Positions 1 through 10,900 of a DNA stretch of 64,000 nt are shown piece by piece. A program made the translations under genes and the position numbers. Origin of the DNA: Anisus vortex (taxonomy: Eukaryota > Mollusca > Gastropoda > Planorbidae). The notes below the pieces were generated by a model that ran no database searches, was not told where the DNA came from, and was given only the letters and a program-made list of their open reading frames with translations. Position 1 is the first letter of the stretch. Each line of letters starts with the position of its first letter. The DNA lies in NCBI GenBank assembly GCA_949126835.1, contig OX421508.1, forward strand, positions 15,640,272 to 15,704,271. Direction: 5' to 3'.

Positions 1-79
1 CCCCAATTTTTCATGGTTTTATTTATTTTCTGCACAAACCACACAAACAAACACATACATATCGTCGCTGTCGAACGGG

Positions 80-345
80 AACCGTGTATCTACCATTTTA
101 TAAATTTTACAGGAGAGACAAAAAACTATTTTGCTTTATCTGTGAAAGACTTTCAAAAATAGTTTTTCCGTTTCTTCTTTTCTCTCTTATAAGGTTAAAG
201 ATGAGAATTTAGAAAAATCATTATAGAAAAGAATATTTGCTATTTTCCGCCGTTACACGGTGAGCGCTTCAGAATTTGCTAAGCAGATACATTGTTCACA
301 CCATGCGCTGTTAGCACCTTGTAATGATGTGCAGGTTCACGGTTA
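80..345. repeat. Left subterminal CACGGTTA-type motif cluster
   Basis: Copies or near-copies of the motif on either strand lie at 80-87 (AACCGTGT, inside the TIR), about 253-260 (GTTACACGG) and 338-345 (CACGGTTA). The same motif clusters at the other end of the transposon. Subterminal arrays of this type bind transposase in several DNA transposon superfamilies; that role here is inference. Confidence 0.5.
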
Positions 346-574
346 TCGCTTCTCATTATCGTCATGTACTTAGATGTTTATTTGTTTCAATTAAGCCCTT
401 TTTCTTCAAGCAAATGTTACTAAATTTTGTCTATATAGTGTGCTCTTCATCATGACTTTTATCTGACCTTTCAACTACCTGAAGGAGAAAATCTGTAATT
501 AACGTCCAAGAAGCCTGAGTTGTTATAGACAGTGTATTTGAAATGAGTCCTGCCAAACAGGGGAAAAAACGCAT

Positions 575-790
575 GCACACCTAGCTTCCAACCTCATCTA
601 ATCACAGTATACTAACACCGGGCCGACCTATTTTTCCATTCTAGACATGACGAAGCCGGGATTCAAACACACGACCCCCTGCCCCACACTCGAGGCAGAC
701 GCCTTTACCCCAAGGCCACCAAGTGTTCTCCCTGCCCCACACTCGAGGCAGACGCCTTAACCCCAAGGCCACTGAAGTGTTCTCCCTGAG
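575..790 (-). mobile_element. tRNA-derived SINE with duplicated tRNA-like part
   Basis: Read on the minus strand, the sequence has an A-box-like TGGCCTTGGGGTAAAGG and a B-box-like GTTTGAATCCC at tRNA spacing. A roughly 65-bp piece containing the A box is present twice (about 663-728 and 730-790). The SINE is nested inside the transposon at 63-4482. Assignment rests on promoter-box resemblance only. Confidence 0.5.
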
Positions 791-1405
791 GACATGCCAT
801 AAATGCCTTTATAGTGTAATTAGAAACAAATATTCTTGCTAGCAAGCATCCTTTTCATTTGTTTGCTTAATATCAAAATACTAATAGCTTAATTTAGTCA
901 GTAGAAACCTATTTAATTGTGATGCCAGTATATTTATATCAACTTCATCGCATTGCATAAAAAGTGTACGCATTCATGTGGGGGAGGAGAACAGGGTCAA
1001 ATATTTTGACACAATGACAAGAAAACACTAACAAATTATAAGATACATAAAATATGTATTGAAAGGTCCTCAGCAGTAAGGTACACACGTATTTTTTTTA
1101 AATTTGAATTTTATTAACAAATATGTACCGGTAATTGAAAAAAAGAAAAGTATTGGCATTAACATAGGAACGGGAAAAATCTTTCTGTATTAATAGCTCT
1201 TCATGCATCCTTCATTGTCACCGTTAATTTTCATTCATGAGGCAGTGCATCATAAAAGCTGTGGTAATCAGAGGGAATGACCAATTTCAGTTCCTGAAGG
1301 TGGGTGTACTTTGCTGACGCAATTTTTCTTTGGGAATTGTACAACTGGGATGGTTCACCAGCTGTCATGGTGCTCTCTGACCGTTTGAATTACATGGCCA
1401 CCCAG

Positions 1406-3268
1406 TCATCGGGATGGCTCAGTTTGTACATGACCTGGCCTCCTGGGAGGTACTGCAAGCCACGCAGATCGACCACCTGTGGTTCTAAAGCTTTTCTCCC
1501 AGGACGGATGCTCTTTAGTGTGCATATGACCGAGAAGTCCCTGAAAAAAAAAATCAAGGTACTTGACTTCATTTGGGGTAGGATTTAGCCTGGCTGACTT
1601 GATGTGAGAAACGTAGTCAGCTGGGCAATAAATCTCTTTGTTCTTGATTTGCCGCTCTATGGTGCTTTGCACACTGTCCGCCTCCATTTGGGTGGGATCT
1701 TTTTCTAGGAACTTCTGTTCTACTACTTTGCCATACTTCTGAGAGAAGAATGTCAAAGCCCTTGTCAATGTAGCATTTCGATTCTGGTAAGTACAACCAA
1801 CAGAATACAAAATAAAACGCTTGGCTTTTGTGTTGGAAGACAGAAAATCCACAATACAGGAAGCAAACTCATTACCACTCAAACCGCCTTCTGCCTCGTA
1901 CCAGAAGAAGCACATGACGTTTTTGGTGATGCAATTGAAGATGGTGAAATTGTGCACGCAGAGTTTGGTTCTGTAGTACAGAGCTGAAGCATTGAGAGAT
2001 GGTGAGAGTAGAACTGATTGAAGGTCCATGGTAACAACTACTGTGTCTCCATCACTCAGCGATGCCTCTGCTTTGTCTCGAGCCTTCTCCTCCTGAGCTA
2101 TCTCTTTGTCTGTTCTACGTTTGCTGTACACTTCTTCAGGGATGTTTCCATGTTTGAAAGATACACAGGTGTCGCATTGATCCTTTCTTGGATGAAAAAT
2201 TTAATAATTTATTGCTCTGAATTGATCCATAAATGTTTGCCTGGAGACAGGAGTGTTCTCATTTCACTGAGAGTCCTCCAAGTAAAGCTTGTATAGCTGA
2301 AAATAACTGTTAAAGATTGGCTCGAGGTACTTCTTTGAGCTCAATTTGCGGCAGTAGTGGGATGGCAGAGAAGGGAGTTTTTTAAAAAAAAGCTTGGACA
2401 GTTTCTCTTGTGGGCTTTCTGACGGGTTTTGAGGGGTGTGTCAGGAAGTGTAGAGTCTGGTGCATGTTCTCCTTTAACTCCTGATGCATATGTTCTGACA
2501 AAGTAATCTGTCAGTCCTGTCGTAGTTAAGAACATTTGTTTGCAAATGGGAACTCTTACTTTGCCAGTGTCAATGAAATATTTGCAAGATGTATTTCTAA
2601 TTTCTACGCGAATCTTCTTTATTCGTATTTCTGCTTGAAACATCTACAACTTCTGTGAGGGAAGCTACCAAAACCTGTTTCTGTGGCCAAGACATTTCCC
2701 AGACATTTTTGAAAACAGTTTGCCTTTTTGCGTCGGAGATGTCTTTACATTTAGTTGACTTACATTTACAGTCACAACGTTCCCCAAGTTTCCTGGCAGG
2801 TTTTTCTTCTGAAGTATGACGCCTGACAGAGTCAGTGGTGTGGAATTTTCTTCCAATGCAGCTTTCTCCTCTTGCTCTTTTCTGTTTGTTTTTTTCTTTC
2901 TTGTTCAGCGTACGCTTACTTACCCTACCCTTAACCTGTTCAGAATCTGTGATGCCCTGCTCCTTACATTCTACGTTCTGACAACGACCATTGATTTCTG
3001 TTGTGCTCTCTGCATCAGGAGTGTGTTGTGGAGCATAGATACAGTCAATAGTCTCTGCCACATCAGATGTGCCACCAGGAATCTCTGTTGTGTTCATGTC
3101 GTCCTCCTCACCTCTTGGCCCTACAAAATCTGCAGTGTGGTCCCCGACACACATGTCTGACAAAAGAGCGTCTTTCATGGGAGAACTGGAAATGGGAATG
3201 CAATCTGTAATGTCATCATTTAATGCTTCTGGAGTGGAAAAAGAATGTCCTTGAGTAGGAAAAGAACT
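1406..3268 (-). pseudogene. DUF7869-like transposase-type protein, broken
   Basis: On the minus strand a set of overlapping frames reads as one protein. An N-terminal part (about 3260-2600) carries a cysteine cluster (CDCKCKSTKCKDI). A middle part (2643-2341) contains a YFIDTG..RVPICKQMFL segment. A CDTC motif follows near 2170, and the C-terminal block (2131-1560) has DLQSVLLSP, a YSVGC..QNRN motif and MEADSVQSTIER. From memory this order matches a family of uncharacterised metazoan proteins with a DUF7869 domain, thought to be transposon-derived with an RNase H-like fold. The frame shifts near 2600 and stops near 2265 and 2210, so this copy is dead. Family membership is by motif recall only. 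Confidence 0.55.
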
Positions 3269-3358
3269 TTAATCTGACATAAAAGAATCGTTCGGACAAA
3301 GAAGCTCAGAAAAAAAAACTGTTTGCAGATAGATAAAAGAATATGAAATGGAGAGGTC

Positions 3359-3589
3359 CTATTCTTCACATAATTCTGCCTCCACAGATGTTAGGGTAGC
3401 TTGGATAGCAGCACTCGGTGAAGCCATTGGAGCAGCCCATAGAGCAGTCTGTGGAGCAGCCTGTGGAGCAGCGTGTGGAGCAGCCTGGGGAGCAGCATGT
3501 GGGGATGCATGAGAATCTGCCTCAGCTTTGGCTGCAGCTATTTCTTTTGCGAGTGGCAGCATTGTCGCGCGTCTACTGTAAGGCAACAT
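3359..3589 (-). pseudogene. Ala/Pro-rich low-complexity frame, possible 5' exon of the transposon gene
   Basis: A minus-strand frame of 76 codons starts just after an acceptor-like TTTTGTAG (about 3600) and reads a repetitive HAAPQAAPQ stretch before stopping. A donor-like CCAAG/GTAAGT lies upstream near 4207, so a two-exon 5' end for the transposon gene is conceivable. The repetitive part (3420-3500) is a GTGGAGCAG-type microsatellite that also opens a frame on the plus strand. No function is recognised, and the link to the downstream DUF7869-like frame is unproven because a stop intervenes. Confidence 0.25.
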
Positions 3590-3955
3590 GTTGGAAGCTA
3601 CAAAATGAAGAAAGATTCATTGACAGCTTGTTAATTAATCAAATACTAATTCGTTTGGGTTTGGTTAATTAAGATGGTTAATGTTAATAATAATTTTTTT
3701 AAGGTCTGGTTTTTCTAAGCCCTGAAAACAATGAGGAGGTAAATGTCTTCTTCTTGCATTTATTCTGATTTAACAATTCAACATAGATTATTTATGCTGT
3801 TCATTCAGATACCTACAATAAATACAACCTAAAGTATGTCTGTGTGTTTGTAAACATGGTAGTAGTGTGACTGTGCATGTTTGAATGATTGTGTCTGTGC
3901 GCAGATAGAAACAAAGAGTGGTGTAGTGCGTTGGCTAACTAAGAAGCTGCCACAT

Positions 3956-4465
3956 ACACGGTTATCCTTATATTTTCTCCTTCCCACAGCTGAAGCTGGT
4001 AGGCGACGCTAACCGTGTAAGTACCAGACGCACGGTTAGCCCGCCACCGTACTTGAGTGCTAAAGGACAAAATGACAGGCGTCAACCGTGTACCGTAACT
4101 GATACAATCTGAGAACAATTATTATTTTCTCACAGATATTGTATCATTTAAGTATTGATTATATATAGAAATCAAAGTTTAAATGTTAATTAATGACTGT
4201 AACTTACCTTGGTAACAACCACACAAAAAACTTGAAAAAATTACAGCGAAGGTCACTCACAAGTTGAAACTGCTCAGTTCCAGCAGATACACGATTAACG
4301 CACCAAGATTCAGAAAAAGGTTGATGAAAGTGATTAGATCACCTGATCAATTGGGTCATTTCCTTTGGGTTTTATGGGAAGATATTTATAGAGGACATGT
4401 AACAAGCCATGTGGAGTAATTTAGCTCAAAATCTAAATTTTCAAATTTTTTGTAGATACACGGTT
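3956..4465. repeat. Right subterminal CACGGTTA-type motif cluster
   Basis: Copies lie at 3956-3964 (ACACGGTTA), 4009-4018 (TAACCGTGT), 4031-4038 (CACGGTTA), 4084-4091 (AACCGTGT), 4289-4298 (ACACGATTAA, degenerate) and 4457-4463 (TIR copy). They occur in both orientations, at a density not seen elsewhere in the window. This mirrors the left-end cluster and supports one transposon spanning both. Confidence 0.5.
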
Positions 4466-4904
4466 CCTGTTAAACAGCGACAATATTTGATATTAAAAGA
4501 ACGGAAATTCATTTTTGTACAAGATACACTGATTTTAATTTAATTGATACATATTTAAGCAGAATAATTTAATTTTTGTATGGTCCATTATTGAGCCGGC
4601 AAGAGTTATTCGCCTTACATGGGAAAATACTGAGGATTTTATGTTGTGAACCTAGGAAGTTAGTGGTTAATCACATCTGACTCAATTAGTAAAAAATATT
4701 ATCACATGTGACTTGCTCAGTAAGTTATTCAGTGAACACATTTACTTAAGTTTTTTTTATTCTACAAGTTATTACTTTTAAAGTCTAAATAATTTTTTAC
4801 AATTTTTATGAATAAAAATTATAAGTATGATTAATGGTCGCAGAGATATTCTGTACTTCTAATCTGTCTTACGTAGGTAACAAGGAACACTGAAGATCCT
4901 TTAC

Positions 4905-7900
4905 CTTGAGAGTAGAGTCTCATGAGTGGTGTTGAAACTGAAGGTGATGAGTCTGGATAAGTACCCATGGATAGAAAACTGTGTCTCATCTCAAGATCAG
5001 TTGGATATGGTCTTCTTGGGTCACCTAAAGAATCAAAACTTGTAATAATAAAGCATCAAATACAACTTTTTTGTTACCCAGGTATTTTCATATTGGTTCA
5101 TTGTGAATCACAAAAACTGTATGCCCATACTAGCCTAAAAGTAACATAGTGCAGATAAAAATTTCACACATTTAACACATCTTTTTTTTTCTTGAGGGCT
5201 AAAATCATGTTCAAAAGTCCATAATGTACATTATTACAGGCCATTTGCTATAAATCACAATAATCCAAAAGACTTTTTTTGCCCATCAACCAACATTATT
5301 CAACACATTTCATTTTAAAAAGCCTCCTATGTCCTATGTAGTTTCAAGTAAAACACCTGCAACCAAACAATATCATATCAAATATGCTGGGAAGTTGTGA
5401 ACTTGAGAAACTATACCTTTTTTCCTGGTCAAATGATTAAGTTGGTGAATAACAAAGATGCCTGATACTGTCTCAGTTGAAATAATATAGTTGGATCGTG
5501 AATAACAAAGATGTCTGATACTGTCTCAGTTGAAATAATATAGTTGGATCGTGAATAACAAAGATGCCTGATAATATACTGTCCCAGTTGAAATGATATA
5601 GTTGGATCGTGAATAACAAAGATGTCTGATACTGTCTCAGTTGAAATAATATAGTTGGATCGTGAATAACAAAGATGTCTGATACTGTCTCAGTTGAAAT
5701 AATATAGTTGGATCGTGAATAACAAAGATGTCTGATACTGTCTCAGTTGAAATAATATAGTTGGATCGTGAAGAACAAAGATGTCTGATACTGTCTCAGT
5801 TGAAATAATATAGTTGGATCGTGAATAACAAAGATGTCTGATACTGTCTCAGTTGAAATAATATAGTTGGATCGTGAAGAACAAAGATGTCTGATACTGT
5901 CTCAGTTGAAATAATATAGTTGGATCGTGAAGAACAAAGATGTCTGATACTGTCTCAGTTGAAATAATATAGTTGGATCGTGAATAACAAAGATGTCTGA
6001 TACTGTCTCAGTTGAAATAATATAGTTGGATCGTGAAGAACAAAGATGTCTGATACTGTCTCAGTTGAAATAATATAGTTGGATCGTGAAGAACAAAGAT
6101 GTCTGATACTGTCCCAGTTGAAATGATATAGTTGGATCGTGAAGAACAAAGATGTCTGATAATATACTGTCCCAGTTGAAATGATATAGTTGGATCGTGA
6201 AGAACAAAGATGTCTGATAATATGCTGTCCCAGTTGAAATGATATAGTTGGATCGTAAATAACAAAGATGTCTGATAATATACTGTCCCAGTTGAAATGA
6301 TATAGTTGGATGGTGAAGAACAAAGATGTCTGATACTGTCCCAGTTGCTGTCCAGGATTAGACATTTTATATTCAACTTTTTTTGCCACCCAAAGTTTGG
6401 CACTACTTTGCATCTACATAAGATATGTACATGATAAGCACCTGGAAGATGACTTTCTGTTTGCAAAAAAAATTTCAGCACCAGAACAGAAAAAGAAATA
6501 ATTGACATAGTAACAAATTCTTTGAAGAGCCTGGCATATCATATTGATGGCACACCAGCAATGCTTGGCTGTCATTCTGAATTTCACCTACTGGATATTT
6601 CAGCCAATATTCCCAAATGCTATTAGTATACACTGCTTTATTCATTATTCATTTCCAAGCCATAATGATGTAAAAGAATGTCAGATGAGGTAAAAAAAAA
6701 ATTCCAGAAGGAGTGATTCCAGCAGTGACTTCATTAAATCTAATGATCTCAGCTCCAATTAGTTTCCTGAATTATTATGCTAAGAAAATTATTCCAATTT
6801 CAAAACACTCTTGCTCCACTCAAACATGAGATGGCCTTACAATGAAAAAACTATGAAGAGTGTTTTCCAAGTGTGTAAAAAATGATGCATTTTCTGCATG
6901 GCGCTAAACCAGGTATACACACACATTCTCTGATGTCCATTTTCTTATATTCTTTTAATATTTGGTGAACACATTTAATTTGTGAATTCTATCAATCTGC
7001 GCTGCAGGAATAGAGATCACAGTGCTTCAATGTCATGAAATTACAGCTTTCAAAAAGAAGCTTGAACTAGGGCATGTAAAGTTAGAGAAAAATAACTTTG
7101 CAACATTTCCACAAATGAGTATATATATTGTTGAGAAAGAGCTTAACATCAATGATGATATGATTAAGATGACATAATAACTTAATAACATGCATCACTT
7201 TCAAACAAAGAAATTTTTCTGGCCTGCAAGAATTTTAAAAATATTGATCCATCAACAACCTTTTTGTTCTCTCCTTCAGAGGAAACTGTGATTCTAAAAC
7301 AATTTATAGATTTGATAAATTATAGGGGTACAAAACAGATTTTCAGGAAAATGTTTTCTTGTGAATTTTGGACTGAAATGGTTCTTTCTTATCCCAGTGT
7401 TGCAAGGATGGTTCTAAGCGATCTGATTCCATTAACAACCACATATGAGTGTGAGACCCCTTTCTCCATGCTAATTGATTTCCTGGCCAAAACTAACCCA
7501 ACATAGAAGAACTGGCTCAGGTAAAGCAGATGCATCCTTCCATTGAAATAGGATAACTACAATACTGGCTCAGGTAAAGCAGATGCATCCTTCCATTGAA
7601 ATGTGATAACTACAATGTAAGATTTTGGAAAAAATAATTGTTTGTCAAAAATTGTTTCATTAGGATTATCCTATAGTTTTTTTTTTTAAATGGTGTTTTG
7701 AAGTTAATTTATATATTAAACAAGCTAAATTGTCTGGCGTTGCCCTGGAAAAAAATTACATAGGGCTATAGATACAAATAAAAATTGTAGCCTATTAACT
7801 ATAAAGAACAGAACGTTAAAACAAAAAAAATTATTTCATTATTCTTTTTTTAAACATTGAACAGGAAAGAAAGTACAAATAAATATTGTAATCCGGTTTA

Positions 7901-10900
7901 AAATAGGCATTTCTTTTTATTAAATAGAAAAATTAGGACTATCACAGGCTGAGAATCAAAAACCTGTCTCTGCTTGTCTAGAATAGAATTATTATTATTT
8001 TACTTACTGAAAACGTTTTAGAAAAGCTCTAATTAAATCCTGAAATTCTTACAATCTTTAAAAAAAAAGTAATATTTATGGAAATAACAAAATGGTAGGC
8101 CTACCTATTGCTATTACAGAAAAAGAAGAAAAAAAAATTATCAGTGGGGAAATGATTCCAGGTCTCCCGCATGGCAGTAGGAGATGTTAACCACTCAGCT
8201 TGGGAGGACACATGCAAAAAGCGAGATTGCAAAAGTAAAATAAGGTCACATGTCTTAAAATTAACAAATGGGGATTGGAATCGACACAAACATCGTACTT
8301 TATATATATCTATACAATTTTAATGAGCCATCAACAAAATTTATAACGAACGCGAGGCTAGAAATCCATAAAAAGTTTAAGATCCAGTGAGTTACAACAC
8401 TTTTCAATAATTACAATCATAATAATTAACTGGATCAGTAAAGAAATTGATTTATTGACACTCCTCAACTCACAAATTTCATTTTATTGACTTTCACTAG
8501 CTACTGCATTTTATTTCATAACATTTGATTCAATCTGTAGTAACATAATGACTACAATTTATTTTTCAACTCACCAGGACCCCATGTTGTTGGAGCAGAA
8601 ACTGCATTGCTTGCACTGATTCTGTGGGCATACTTAATGAGATCTTCAGAGGGCACTTTATTATGCTGTGCCTGTCTAATGGTGGATAGTTTTTGCTTTG
8701 CCTGGTAAACAGCAGTTGCCTTCAAAATACAAATAAATTTAAAATAATCTTTTAAACTTTAACAAACAATCATGTGCTGGTAATAGAAGAGTTTTATCTA
8801 AAATACTTTGAAAGTCTCCATAAAAAGAGCATCATATATTATAAATGGGTTAAAATCCAAAAATTTCTTTCAATTTATTTAAAACACCTATTTATATTTC
8901 GTAAGATAATAAGTCATTTAACTATTTGTGTTTGTAATTGTTCTCATATATTATATATTCAAATAATTCAATTACTTTCACAGACCATGATAGTCTCTGC
9001 CTCTTTTAAAACTCTTTGCAGCTGCCTTATTTCTCCGTCTCTTTTATTTACTTCCTGTCGAAGACCATCTATTACTTTCTCAACCTTTTCTTGTTCATCA
9101 GCTGTCAGTAACAAATGTGGTGATATAACTCGTTATATTTATATGGCATGATAACTGAATATATATTATGTAGTAATATGATACATGGGTGCAAGTGCTG
9201 GAAACCCATTTGGCCTGCAAGCAAGAGTTGACAATGCCAAAAAGCCTGCAAAGTTTCGGCCTAAAATCATATACTTAGCGTTCGTGTTCGCATTCATATA
9301 TATATATATATAGGCTACCGGTGTATATATATATATATATATATATAGATATAAAAGCTTATAATAAAGATATTATTTGTAACTGATTTAAAACTAATGA
9401 TGAGATTAAGCCTATTCAAATTATGATACCTACTATTTTTAATGTAATATATTATAATTGTGCAGATGTTTATCTTTTTTTTTTTTCACTCTTTTAATTT
9501 TAGTCATTGTTTTTAATTCTATGTTTAGGCCAATGACCAATAATTTTCAATAAATCTAATGAAATTGTTTATCTTAACTCTCAGGTCTGAGATAGCTTAA
9601 TTAATTAAAGTTAAGTTATATAAACCTATGTTATACCTTAACTTCCAATAATTTAATATTGTCATTTATAACAGACTAACAGTTACAGCACAATAAAAAC
9701 TTCAGGTCTTAGATATTTTAATATATAGGCTAGTATATATGCCTATATAGTTCAGTGATTTGAATTTACATTAGTCTAGTCGTTTGGCTGTTTTCAACTT
9801 TTCTTCTTGTTTTTTTTTTAAATATATTCTTACATTTCCGATATTGCCGGAAAAAAACAAGATCGCATAGCCTACGATCGCCGAATTCGGACATTTGCGA
9901 GAGAGAAAAAACAATATCAGGTCAAGGTCGCCGCGCCGTGTAACACGTTACTATATTACTAACAATGTAGCGCCTACGGCAAACTCAGTGTTCTACAAAA
10001 ACAAGTTTATAGTGACGATTTTACATCATTGATAGCAATAATTGAAACCCTGACGTTGCACCGAGATAGTCTATTTATAAATAGATTAGTTGCTTTTGTT
10101 TTAGTAGGCCCAGTAGGCTGATAAACAACATTTTTATTGTAGGCCTAATGAGTTTTAATCTCTCCATTCCCATTGTCATTAGTAAATTAAAACGTCGAGA
10201 CTTTAAAAGAAAGCCGCGGCCGCGAAGTAACCTGTGACGTATAGATTGACCTAAATACAAATTCGCGTCCGGGCCCAAAAAAGCTACTTTACGGGATTTT
10301 GATAAAAATGTTTTTAAAACTCTGGGCGCACGGTTAGGCCTATCAAAATTAGTAAATTACCGGTTCACGAAAGCAAAAACTAGCGAATCCCTGACCTAAA
10401 AATAAATATAGAATCCCGCAATCACGCATGCGCGGAAACTTTGGTATTTGACGTTATTCTTTTTATTTCGCCTTTTAAGTTTTCATGAAAGAAAAAAATC
10501 GATCATTTATAGTTTGTTACGGCCAAAAAAGTCAGATTTCGGTGCAACGAGATATACTAGAAATTACTAATTTAGCTTGACTGCGATTGGCCGGCGGGCA
10601 AGTTTTCAAAATTGAAATTGGCCGGCATGTCGGCCATAGCCGGCACTCTTGCACCCATGTATGATATTCTAAAGCTCAAAGTATTATGCTATTACTTATC
10701 ATTGCCAAATTAAAAGAAAAATGTATATAACTCTATAATTTATAAGTAGATGGTACTAGAGAAACTATGACAGCTAACCAATTTTCAGTAAATCTTTTAA
10801 TTCTCCATCCTTCTCAATGAGCAACTCCATCAAGTCTGTAGCATCAGGTATATCTGTTGTGTCAACTTTTCTTTGAGATTTGGGTACAGCAAGTTGTTCA

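Larger units (their letters stand above)
63..4482 (-). mobile_element. TIR DNA transposon with DUF7869-like gene (decayed)
   Basis: A 4.4-kb unit bounded by inverted terminal repeats at 63-93 and 4452-4482. By eye 27 of 31 positions match, including the shared core GGAACCGTGTATCTAC. The candidate target duplication is ATAT (59-62 and 4483-4486). The interior carries a broken minus-strand transposase-like reading frame (about 1406-3589) and a tRNA-like SINE (about 575-790). A CACGGTTA-type motif recurs near both ends. It lies beyond the last MED4 exon seen in the window, so it probably sits in the terminal MED4 intron. The superfamily was not recognised. The TIRs and flanks are read directly; calling it a DNA transposon is inference from that architecture. 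Confidence 0.7.

Noticed and set aside
5955..6508. Minus-strand frames of 152 and 166 codons repeating [13 protein letters not shown] units
   Set aside because: They arise from the 53-bp minisatellite, overlap each other in different frames and have no recognisable domain.
8774..9151. Plus-strand 125-codon frame
   Set aside because: It covers MED4 exon 3 in antisense and AT-rich intron; no family match.
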